Program-made: the position numbers and the translations under genes
The notes under the pieces: model-generated
Told to the model about the DNA's origin: nothing
Database searches by the model: none
What the model saw: only the letters and a program-made list of their open reading frames with translations
Assembly: GCF_013408985.1 (NCBI RefSeq)
Contig: NZ_JACBZT010000001.1
Location: forward strand, 1 to 64,000
Origin: Petropleomorpha daqingensis
GTDB lineage: Bacteria > Actinomycetota > Actinomycetes > Mycobacteriales > Geodermatophilaceae
Direction of reading: 5' to 3'
Length of the DNA stretch: 64,000 bases
Shown here: one piece after another, positions 18,800 through 25,859 of the stretch
Layout: every line of letters starts with the position of its first letter
Numbering within the stretch: position 1 is the first letter of the stretch

Positions 18800-20196
18800 G
18801 CGGGCGCCACGTCCCCGCGCAGCCGGAGCGCGTGCTCGGCGGCCATGATCGTGGGCAGGTTGGTGTTGGCCGACGGGATGTCGGGCAGCACGGACGCGTC
18901 CACGACGGAGAGCCCCGCGACGTCGGGCACCCGGCACTCCGGATCGACGACGACGCCCATCGCGCACGTGCCGACCGGGTGGTGGTAGGTCCAGGCCCCG
19001 GCCTCGATCCAGGCGCCGACGTCGGCGTCGTCCAGCCGCGGCGTGAGCACCTGCCCACCGCTGAGCTCGCGGACCGCCGGGTCGGCGGCCACCCGCTCGG
19101 CCAGCCGGAAGCCCTCGACCAGTCGGGGCAGGTCGTCCGGGTGGGTGAAGTAGCCGAGGTCGACCTCGTCGGCGACCCGCCCCCGCGACCGCGGGCGCAG
19201 CAGCGCCGCGGCGAGGAAGAAGACGGCCGTCCCCGGTCCCGTCGGCAGCGGGCCGCCGCCGAACAGCTGCAGGTCCGGAGCCTCCGTGGCCGGATCGGAC
19301 AGGGAGCTGTGCAGGGTGGCCGCCACCTGGAACACCGGCTGGTCGCAGGGCGGCCCGGCGTACGGCAGGTCGACGGCGATCGCCGGGTGGTCGACCAGGC
19401 CGGCCCCGATCCCGGGGTGGCGCAGCCCGGACCGGCGCAGCAGCGCCGGTGAGTGGTACGCGCCCGCGCTGACGACCACCTCACCGGCTCCGACGACGTC
19501 GGCACCGATCCGCACCCCGACCGCGCGGCCGTTCCGGACGACGACCTCGTCCACCGCGCAGTTGCCGCGGACCGTGAGGCCGCGCCGGTCGCGGGCCGGC
19601 TCGAGATGGGTGAGCGCGGTGCTCATCCGGCGCCCGCCGACGCAGTTGACCGGTGTCGGCCCCGCGCCGCAGGCGTACGGCGCGTTGTGGTCGGGCACCG
19701 CTCGCAGGCCGGCCCGCTGCAGGCCGCCCAGCAGCGCCTCCGCGACCGGCGACAGCTCCGGCCCCGCGTACCGGCGGATCGGCACCGGCCCGCCGTCGCC
19801 GTGCCACGCCCGGTCGCCGAAGTCCAGGTCGGTCTCCACCGCCACGAAGTCCGGCAGCACGTCGGCGAACGACCAGCCGGGGATGCCCCAGCCGTCGTAG
19901 TCGTGCGGTGAACCGCGCAGCGCGAACGCGGCGTTGACCGCGCCCGATCCGCCGATCACCTTGCCCCGCGGCAGCCGCAGCGCCCGCCCTCCGGTGCGCC
20001 CCGGCACCGCCCAGTCGTGACCGGAGGCGTCGGCGCCGCGCGTGCCGTCCGCCAGGTGGGCCGGCAGGTCAGCGGCCCGGTAGTCCGGGCCCGCCTCCAG
20101 CAGCAGGACCGTGCGGTCCCCCGCCTCGCTCAGCCGCGCGGCCAGCACGCACCCGGCCGATCCGCCGCCCACGATGATCACGTCGTAGCCGCTCAT
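18742..20196 (-). CDS. GMC family FAD-dependent oxidoreductase
   Basis: A flavoprotein oxidoreductase of 484 aa in the choline dehydrogenase/alcohol oxidase superfamily. The N-terminal ADP-binding motif is VIIVGGGSAGCVLAARL (residues 6-22), GMC signature 1 is LPRGKVIGGSGAVN, and the C-terminal domain carries the active-site His in HHPVGTCAMG and the FAD-closing VVDASVLPDIPSANTN. It would oxidise an alcohol, but the substrate is open. The ATG at 20196 has a ribosome site GGAGGG that lies inside a 7-bp hairpin. The 3' end extends 58 nt into the opposite gene. Confidence 0.9.
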   Translation of the reverse strand: MSGYDVIIVGGGSAGCVLAARLSEAGDRTVLLLEAGPDYRAADLPAHLADGTRGADASGHDWAVPGRTGGRALRLPRGKVIGGSGAVNAAFALRGSPHDYDGWGIPGWSFADVLPDFVAVETDLDFGDRAWHGDGGPVPIRRYAGPELSPVAEALLGGLQRAGLRAVPDHNAPYACGAGPTPVNCVGGRRMSTALTHLEPARDRRGLTVRGNCAVDEVVVRNGRAVGVRIGADVVGAGEVVVSAGAYHSPALLRRSGLRHPGIGAGLVDHPAIAVDLPYAGPPCDQPVFQVAATLHSSLSDPATEAPDLQLFGGGPLPTGPGTAVFFLAAALLRPRSRGRVADEVDLGYFTHPDDLPRLVEGFRLAERVAADPAVRELSGGQVLTPRLDDADVGAWIEAGAWTYHHPVGTCAMGVVVDPECRVPDVAGLSVVDASVLPDIPSANTNLPTIMAAEHALRLRGDVAPAQARVTTPASRPNAASNRV

Positions 20197-20200
20197 GAGA

Positions 20201-20221
20201 GCCCTCCCTGTCGAGGAGGGC
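20201..20221 (-). promoter_or_regulatory. Hairpin covering the ribosome site of the GMC gene
   Basis: GCCCTCC-N7-GGAGGGC is a perfect 7-bp inverted repeat whose start-proximal arm (20201-20207) contains the Shine-Dalgarno sequence of the GMC gene, 5 nt from its ATG. In the mRNA it could hide the ribosome site. Confidence 0.4.
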
Positions 20222-20269
20222 AGCGTCGCGGGGACGTCGTCCGGCCACCATCAACGCAGCGTCAACCGC

Positions 20270-21244
20270 CTAACCGGGGACGGCCTCGCGACGGTGACGG
20301 TCCTTCTGGGGCGCCTCCAGCTCGAGCGCCGCCTTGACCGTGAGCAGCTGCCGCCGGTCCTCGTCGCTGACCACCGGGTAGCGGGGGTCGAGCTCGATGA
20401 GGGTGTGGGCGAGCACCGCGGACACGCAGATGCGGGCGAACCACTTGCGGTCCGCGGGGATCACGTACCAGGGCGCCCACGGCGTGCTGGTCGCCGAGAG
20501 CATCTCGGAGAACGCGTCCTGGTAGTCGTCCCAGAAGCGGCGCTCCTTCACGTCGTTCGCCGAGAACTTCCAGTTCTTCTCGGGGACGTCGATGCGGGCG
20601 AGGAAGCGCTCGAGCTGCTCCTCCTTGGACAGGTTCAGGAACAGCTTGACGACGGCGATCCCGTTGTCGGTGAGATAGCGCTCCCAGTCGTTGATCGCCC
20701 GGTAGCGGTGGCCCCAGACGCCGTGCCCCTTGGCCTTCGCGGGCAGCTTCTGCCGGTCCAGCAGCTCGGGGTGGACCCGGACCACCAGCACTTCTTCGTA
20801 GTGGGAGCGGTTGAAGATCACGATCTCCCCGCGGGCGGGCAGCCGCTGGGCGTACCGCCACAGGAAGTCGTGGTCGAGTTCCTCGGCCGAGGGCACCTTG
20901 AAGCCGTGCACGTGCACGCCCTGCGGGTTGACCCCGCTCATCACGTGGCGGATCGTGCCGTCCTTGCCCCCGGCGTCCAGGGACTGCAGGCAGACCAGCA
21001 CGCCGTGCACGTCCTGCGCGGCCAGCCGGGCCTGGTAGTCCGCGAGGAGGGCGACGCCGGTCTGCAGCAGCTCCTTGCCGTCCTTCTTGTGCACGAAGTC
21101 GGCCTTGTACCGGGGGTCGAAGTCCTTGCCGAGACGCACCGTGCGCCCGGGCTCGACACGCAGCGGCGTGATGGCGTCCGCGATCCGCCGAGCTCTCTGG
21201 TCAGGCATGGCGGCACGGTCGCCCGTTCCGCTCCCCCGGGTCAT
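20270..21244 (-). CDS. Polyphosphate kinase 2 family protein, class III-like
   Basis: Transfers phosphate between polyphosphate and nucleotides; class III members phosphorylate AMP and ADP. It is 324 aa. The Walker A-like loop is LDAGGKDGTIRHV near residues 89-101, the Walker B-like segment is FNRSHYEEVLVVRV, the lid has basic residues, and the end holds APWYVIPADRKWFAR. The sequence around GVNPQGV and FLWRYAQRLPARGE is close to the class III type as I recall it. The start may be the ATG at 21244 or the ATG at 21208 (MPDQRA); neither has a well-placed ribosome site. With ppgK, it is the second polyphosphate-using enzyme in the window. Confidence 0.9.
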   Translation of the reverse strand: MTRGSGTGDRAAMPDQRARRIADAITPLRVEPGRTVRLGKDFDPRYKADFVHKKDGKELLQTGVALLADYQARLAAQDVHGVLVCLQSLDAGGKDGTIRHVMSGVNPQGVHVHGFKVPSAEELDHDFLWRYAQRLPARGEIVIFNRSHYEEVLVVRVHPELLDRQKLPAKAKGHGVWGHRYRAINDWERYLTDNGIAVVKLFLNLSKEEQLERFLARIDVPEKNWKFSANDVKERRFWDDYQDAFSEMLSATSTPWAPWYVIPADRKWFARICVSAVLAHTLIELDPRYPVVSDEDRRQLLTVKAALELEAPQKDRHRREAVPG

Positions 21245-21276
21245 CCCCCCTGGCGGATGACGGGGTTCGACCTGGA

Positions 21277-21282
21277 TACGGT
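21277..21282 (+). promoter_or_regulatory. -10-like hexamer TACGGT, probable leaderless start
   Basis: TACGGT ends 6 nt before the ATG at 21289, with no ribosome site. It lies in the 44-nt divergent gap with the PPK2 gene. Confidence 0.35.
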
Positions 21283-21288
21283 CCCTGC

Positions 21289-22122
21289 ATGCCGCCGAGC
21301 GTCCGGGCCGAGCTGAGCTACCTGGACCCGCGCTCCGCCGTCCGGCGGCTGTTCATCGCGCGCGGAGCGTCCGTCGCGACCGAGGGCACCGAGCAGCACG
21401 TCGTCGCCGTCCGGGACGGCCGTGGCGTCCAGGACTCCTTCCGGCTCGACGTCCAGGGTTTCGAGATCGCCCAGCACCGCAGCGCCGTCGCCGACTTCAC
21501 CGATCAGGTCGAGCTGGAGACCCGCTACGTCCCCGAGGTCTGCCGATTCGTGCAGGAGCGGCTGGGCGCCGATCTCGTCCTGTCCCGCGGGTGGGAGCTG
21601 CGCCGCTCGACCGCCCCGGGTGAGCACGGCGCGCAGCCGCCGGCCGCCGGGGTGCACGTCGACTACGCCCCGGAGCACGTCCCGGGCATGGTGGCGCGCG
21701 CCCACGCGCGGGCGTTCCCGGACGACCCCGGCTTCCGGCGTGCCGTCGTCACGAGCACGTGGCGGGTCTTCAGCCCGCCGCCCCAGGACTGGCCCCTGGC
21801 GTTGTGCGACTTCCGCACCCTCGCCGACGACGACGGCGCCCCGACCACCGCCTACTTCGTCGACGCGGTGCCGGACGACCCGTTCGGGCCGGTCGAGCAC
21901 CTCAGGCCGGTCGGCAGCAGCTGGAAGATCCGCCACAACCCCGCGCACCAGTGGTGGTACTTCCCGGAGATGACCCGGGACGAGGTGCTGCTGATCAAGC
22001 TCGGTGACACCGACCGCAGCGTGGCGTGGGCCGCGCCGCACGCCGCGTTCCCGGACCCGACCGTGCACGGCGCCGTGCCGCGTTACAGCATCGAGTTCCG
22101 GACCTTCGCCTACTTCCGGTAG
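21289..22122 (+). CDS. CmcJ/NvfI family oxidoreductase
   Basis: A protein of 277 aa in the CmcJ/AsaB/NvfI group of non-heme, 2-oxoglutarate-type enzymes. Markers in order are VHVDYAP (first His and Asp of a facial triad), a central segment with DWPLALCDFRTL, WWYFPEMTRDEVLLIKL, and APHAAFPDP with the distal His. Members act in cephamycin methoxylation (CmcJ with CmcI) and in fungal meroterpenoid pathways. No partner biosynthetic genes are nearby, so the substrate is open. The ATG at 21289 is the first in frame. Confidence 0.8.
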   Translation: MPPSVRAELSYLDPRSAVRRLFIARGASVATEGTEQHVVAVRDGRGVQDSFRLDVQGFEIAQHRSAVADFTDQVELETRYVPEVCRFVQERLGADLVLSRGWELRRSTAPGEHGAQPPAAGVHVDYAPEHVPGMVARAHARAFPDDPGFRRAVVTSTWRVFSPPPQDWPLALCDFRTLADDDGAPTTAYFVDAVPDDPFGPVEHLRPVGSSWKIRHNPAHQWWYFPEMTRDEVLLIKLGDTDRSVAWAAPHAAFPDPTVHGAVPRYSIEFRTFAYFR

Positions 22123-22191
22123 CTCGGCCCGTGGACGTCCGCCCCGGCCGCTCCCGTCCTTCTCCCCTGGTCGGCGCGCTGTCCGCCGCCC

Positions 22192-22197
22192 TAGCGT
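22192..22197 (+). promoter_or_regulatory. -10-like hexamer TAGCGT, probable leaderless start
   Basis: TAGCGT ends 7 nt before the GTG at 22205 and there is no ribosome site between them. Confidence 0.35.
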
Positions 22198-22204
22198 CGG
22201 GCCC

Positions 22205-22525
22205 GTGCCGAACCCGCCGCGTGACTACGCCGACCTGTTCCTCGCCCCCGTGGCGCTGGAGATCGACCAGCGGCTCGAGGACCTCGCCGGCCTCGACCGG
22301 GACGCGCTGCACCAGAGGGTGGTGCTGGCGACCAACAGCGAGGCCCGCGACCGCGCCGGCCGAGCCCACGACGTCGTCGGGAGCCTGACGCACGTGCTCG
22401 ACCTGCACGGCTGGACCGCCGGGTGGGACGACCGGGGCATCCGGCTCGCGCACCACACGCACACGCTGGTGCTCGGCGTCCCCCGCAACGTCGTCGCGTA
22501 CGTCGAGGAGCTCCCCGCCGGCTGA
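22205..22525 (+). CDS. Uncharacterised small protein
   Basis: A protein of 106 aa that I do not recognise. It is predicted cytoplasmic and mostly helical: DYADLFLAPVALEIDQRLEDLAG, then a His-rich C-terminal half (TRVV, HHTHTLVLGVP) that would suit beta strands. Codon third positions keep the G/C bias of real genes. The GTG at 22205 is chosen for the -10-like hexamer just upstream; the frame stays open upstream only across the CmcJ-like gene. It is 18 nt from dtd in the same direction, so the two may be co-transcribed. Confidence 0.65.
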   Translation: MPNPPRDYADLFLAPVALEIDQRLEDLAGLDRDALHQRVVLATNSEARDRAGRAHDVVGSLTHVLDLHGWTAGWDDRGIRLAHHTHTLVLGVPRNVVAYVEELPAG

Positions 22526-22543
22526 TCCGGGGAGAATGCGCTG

Positions 22544-22975
22544 GTGCGCGCGGTGGTGAGCAGGGTCGGTACAGCCGCTGTAACGGTCGACGGGGCGGTG
22601 GTGGGCGAGATCGGCCACGGGCTGCTGTCACTGGTCGGCGCAGGTCGGGACGACGACGCCGACCGCGCGCGGGCGATCGCCCGCAAGATCCACGAGCTGC
22701 GCATCTTCCCCACCGACGACGGCGCGCGCTCGGCGGCCGATCTCGGGCTGCCGGTGCTCGTGGTGAGCCAGTTCACGCTCTACGCCGACACCCGGAAGGG
22801 ACGCCGTCCGTCCTGGGACGGCGCGGCCCCGGCCGAGGAGGCCGAGCCCCTGATCGACGAGGTCGTGGCCGAGCTGCGCCGGCGCGGGGCGACGGTCGCC
22901 ACGGGCGTGTTCCGGGCGTCCATGCAGGTCAGCTCGGTGAACCTGGGCCCGATGACGCTGCTGCTGGAGACCTGA
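22544..22975 (+). CDS. dtd: D-aminoacyl-tRNA deacylase
   Basis: Hydrolyses D-aminoacyl-tRNA (and Gly-tRNA-Ala) to protect translation from D-amino acids. It is 143 aa, typical size for the dimeric DTD1 type. Motifs are SQFTLYADTRKGRRPSW and the C-terminal VNLGPMT, which holds the Gly-cis-Pro pair. The form NLGPMT differs from the frequent NDGPVT at two positions but keeps the essential Gly-Pro. The start is GTG at 22544. GAGAAT 7 nt before it could be a -10, and GGGGAG nearby could be a weak ribosome site. Confidence 0.93.
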   Translation: MRAVVSRVGTAAVTVDGAVVGEIGHGLLSLVGAGRDDDADRARAIARKIHELRIFPTDDGARSAADLGLPVLVVSQFTLYADTRKGRRPSWDGAAPAEEAEPLIDEVVAELRRRGATVATGVFRASMQVSSVNLGPMTLLLET

Positions 22976-23073
22976 GGAAGAAACCCGGCCGTCGCGACGT
23001 TGACCGCCGAATTACACGGGTATCACGCCCGTGACGGAACCTTCTGTGGTTTTGCTGTGATTCGCGTCCCGGC

Positions 23074-23100
23074 GGAACACAGAGGGCGGTACGCGCCGTT
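23074..23100 (+). promoter_or_regulatory. SigH/SigR/SigE-type promoter upstream of sigB
   Basis: GGAACA at 23074-23079 and GTT at 23098-23100 are separated by 18 nt. This matches the GGAAYA-N16-20-GTT pattern reported for stress ECF sigma factors SigH and SigE in mycobacteria and SigR in Streptomyces. The mRNA leader would be about 125 nt. Confidence 0.55.
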
Positions 23101-23233
23101 GGACTGGGCGTACCACACCGGAACGAGGAGCCAGGTACCGGCCCGGCGATCCCGGGTCCGGCACCGCGACGCGTGGATGCGTCGCGCCCGATGACAGACG
23201 CATCCGATCTGAAGGCAAGGACGAAGACACACC

Positions 23234-24217
23234 GTGACGCTGTTGCAGTCTTCCCCCAACGACACCCTCGAGGTGCGCTCGCCGCGCCGGGAGTCCGACA
23301 CCACTGGACTGGTGTCGACCGACCTGGTGCGCGTGTACCTCAACACCATCGGCAAGACCGCGCTGCTCACCGCCGAGCAGGAGGTGGAGCTGGCCAAGCG
23401 CATCGAGGCCGGGCTCTACGCCGAGCGGCTGCTCAACGAGAAGAAGCTGACCCCTGCGCTGCAGCGGGACTACAAGGCCCTCGCCATCGACGGCAAGGCC
23501 GCCAAGCGGCACCTGCTGGAGGCCAACCTCCGCCTGGTCGTCTCGGTGGCCAAGCGCTACACCGGCCACGGCATGACGTTCCTGGACCTGATCCAGGAGG
23601 GCAACGTCGGCCTGATCCGCGCGGTGGAGAAGTTCGACTACACCAAGGGCTTCAAGTTCTCGACCTACGCGACGTGGTGGATCCGTCAGGCCATCACCCG
23701 CGCCATGGCCGACTCCGGGCGCACCATCCGGCTGCCCGTCCACCTGGCCGAGCAGGTCAACAAGGTGGTGCGCACCCGCCGTCGGATCCACCAGGAGCTG
23801 GAGCGGGAGCCCACCCCCGAGGAGCTCGGGCTCGAGCTGGACATGACCCCGGAGCGGATCACCGAGCTGCTGGAGTACAGCCGCGACCTGGTCAGCCTCG
23901 ACCAGACGGTCGGCGCCGACGAGGAGTCCCGCCTCGGTGACTTCATCGAGGACGCCGACGCCGCTGTCGCCGAGGACGCCGTCGCCTTCCAGATGATGAA
24001 GGGCGACGTCCGCAAGGTGCTGGCCACGCTCGACGACCGGGAGCGCGACGTCGTCATCCTGCGGTTCGGCCTCGAGGGCAACCAGCCGCGGACGCTCGAG
24101 CAGATCGGCAAGCAGTTCGGCCTCTCCCGCGAGCGGGTGCGGCAGATCGAGCGCGAGACGATGGCGAAGCTGCGCGACCCGCAGCGCGCGGACGCCCTGC
24201 GCGACTACCTCGCCTGA
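23234..24217 (+). CDS. sigB: Group 2 RNA polymerase sigma factor SigB
   Basis: A sigma-70 factor of 327 aa, very close to SigA in regions 2 to 4 but without its long acidic N-terminus. Region 2 has [21 protein letters not shown], region 3 starts [11 protein letters not shown], and region 4 has [19 protein letters not shown]. Such non-essential SigA paralogues serve stress and stationary phase in actinobacteria. It starts with GTG at 23234, and the upstream region carries a likely ECF-type promoter. The order sigB before ideR matches Rv2710-Rv2711, although here three genes separate them. Confidence 0.93.
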   Translation: MTLLQSSPNDTLEVRSPRRESDTTGLVSTDLVRVYLNTIGKTALLTAEQEVELAKRIEAGLYAERLLNEKKLTPALQRDYKALAIDGKAAKRHLLEANLRLVVSVAKRYTGHGMTFLDLIQEGNVGLIRAVEKFDYTKGFKFSTYATWWIRQAITRAMADSGRTIRLPVHLAEQVNKVVRTRRRIHQELEREPTPEELGLELDMTPERITELLEYSRDLVSLDQTVGADEESRLGDFIEDADAAVAEDAVAFQMMKGDVRKVLATLDDRERDVVILRFGLEGNQPRTLEQIGKQFGLSRERVRQIERETMAKLRDPQRADALRDYLA

Positions 24218-24230
24218 TCCCAGGCGCACC

Positions 24231-24267
24231 GGAAGAGCCGGGTCCCCGTCGGGGGCCCGGCTCTTCC
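24231..24267 (+). terminator. sigB terminator hairpin
   Basis: A 12-bp perfect stem GGAAGAGCCGGG / CCCGGCTCTTCC (24231-24242 and 24256-24267) begins 13 nt after the sigB stop. CGTTTCC follows. Confidence 0.75.
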
Positions 24268-24290
24268 CGTTTCCGGGTCCGGCGGCGACC

Positions 24291-25859
24291 ATGTGCCCCG
24301 TGCTCAGCGTGCGGCTGCTGGGATCCTTCGCCGTCGAGGTGGACGGCCGGCCGGTGCCCGCCGGGGCCTGGGAACGGCGGGACGCCTCCGGGCTGGTGAA
24401 GCTGCTGGCCCTGCGACCCGAGCGGCGGCTGCACCGCGAGCAGGTCATGGACCTGATGTGGCCCGAGCTCGGCGTGAGCGAGGCGGCGCCGCGGCTGCAC
24501 AAGGCGGCGCACTACGCCCGGCGCGCGCTGGGGTGCGCCGACGCGCTCGTGCTCCGCGACGACGTCGTCGCCCTGCTCCCCGGCGGCCCGGTGACCGTGG
24601 ACGCCGACGACTTCGAGCGCGCCGCGGCCGAGGCCCTGGCGAACGGCATGCCCGGGACGGCCGCCGCCGTGCTCGACCGGTTCCCCGGCGAGCCGCTCCC
24701 GGACGACGCCTACGCCGAGTGGGCCGACGAGGCCCGGGACCGGCTCACCGTGCTGCGCCGGCGGCTGCTGCGGCAGGCCGGGCGGTGGGAGCAGCTGCTC
24801 GAGCTGGACCCGCTCGACGAGGAGGCGGCCGTCCGGCAGATGCGCCGGCTGGTCCGTGCCGGCGACCGGGCGGGGGCACTGGAGACCTTCGCCCGGCTCG
24901 ACCGCGCCCTGCGGCGCCTGCTCGGCACGGGGCCGGGACCGGCCGCGACCCGGCTGAGGGACGAGCTGGCCGGGGCGCTGCGCGAGCGCGGACGGCTCTC
25001 GCCGGCCGACGAGGGGCGGCTGCGGCAGGAGATCCGGTTCTGCCGCAGCGCTGACGGCGTGACCCTTGCGTACGCCTCGTCCGGGAACGGCCCCCCGCTG
25101 GTCAAGGCGGCGCACTGGATGACCCACCTGGACCACGACTGGAACAGCCCGGTGTGGCACCACTGGCTGGTGGAGCTCTCGCGACGCTTCCGGCTGATCC
25201 GCTACGACGAGCGCGGCTGCGGTCTGTCGGACCGGGACATCCCCCGGCCCGGCTTCGAGGACTGGATCCGAGACCTGGAGGCGGTCGTCGACGCCGCGGG
25301 ACTGGAGCGCTTCCCGCTGTTCGGCATGTCGCAGGGCGTCGCGGTGGCGATCACCTACGCGGCGCGGCACCCCGAGCGGGTCAGCAAGCTGGTGCTCTGC
25401 GGCGGCTACCTGCAGGGGCAGCTGGCGCGGGCCGTGACCGAGGAGCAGCGGCGCGAACAGGGCCTCGAGATCGAGATGGTCCGCCTGGGCTGGGGACGCG
25501 ATCACCCCGGTTTCCGGCAGGTGTTCACCTCCCAGTTCATGCCGCAGGGCTCGCGCGAGCTGTGGGACGCCTTCAACGAGCTGCAGCGGACCACCACGTC
25601 ATCCGAGAACGCCGCGCGGGTGCTGGAGCTGGCCGGGTCGATCGACGTCGTCGCGACGACCGCCCTGGTGCGGGCGCCGGCGCTGGTGCTGCACGCGCGG
25701 GAGGACAGCGCGGTGCCGTTCGCTCAGGGTCGGTGGACGGCGTCGCAGCTGCCGAACAGCCGCTTCCTGGCGCTCGACAGCCCCAACCACATCCTGCTGG
25801 CCGACGAGCCGGCCTGGCCGGTCTTCCTGCGGGAGGTCGAGACCTTCCTGGCGGAGTGA
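24291..25859 (+). CDS. SARP-type regulator (BTAD) fused to an alpha/beta hydrolase
   Basis: A fusion protein of 522 aa. Residues 5 to about 100 look like the winged helix of SARP/OmpR-type regulators (LSVRLLGSFAVEVDG, then a LHREQVMDLMWPEL helix). About 105-232 is a helical BTAD domain (DADDFERAAAEA, then GALETFARLDRALRRLLG). Residues 248-522 are an alpha/beta hydrolase with a full triad: S347 in GMSQG, D472 in REDSAVPF and H500 in SPNHIL. Such a protein could link transcription to a small molecule that the hydrolase domain binds or cleaves. The start is ATG at 24291; GTG at 24300 is an alternative. It abuts the next gene tail to tail. Confidence 0.85.
   Translation: MCPVLSVRLLGSFAVEVDGRPVPAGAWERRDASGLVKLLALRPERRLHREQVMDLMWPELGVSEAAPRLHKAAHYARRALGCADALVLRDDVVALLPGGPVTVDADDFERAAAEALANGMPGTAAAVLDRFPGEPLPDDAYAEWADEARDRLTVLRRRLLRQAGRWEQLLELDPLDEEAAVRQMRRLVRAGDRAGALETFARLDRALRRLLGTGPGPAATRLRDELAGALRERGRLSPADEGRLRQEIRFCRSADGVTLAYASSGNGPPLVKAAHWMTHLDHDWNSPVWHHWLVELSRRFRLIRYDERGCGLSDRDIPRPGFEDWIRDLEAVVDAAGLERFPLFGMSQGVAVAITYAARHPERVSKLVLCGGYLQGQLARAVTEEQRREQGLEIEMVRLGWGRDHPGFRQVFTSQFMPQGSRELWDAFNELQRTTTSSENAARVLELAGSIDVVATTALVRAPALVLHAREDSAVPFAQGRWTASQLPNSRFLALDSPNHILLADEPAWPVFLREVETFLAE

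Noticed and set aside
23000-23025. TTGACC with TATCAC as a housekeeping promoter for sigB
   Set aside because: The spacer is only 15 nt. The GGAACA-N18-GTT site nearer the gene is a much better match, though a second promoter cannot be excluded.
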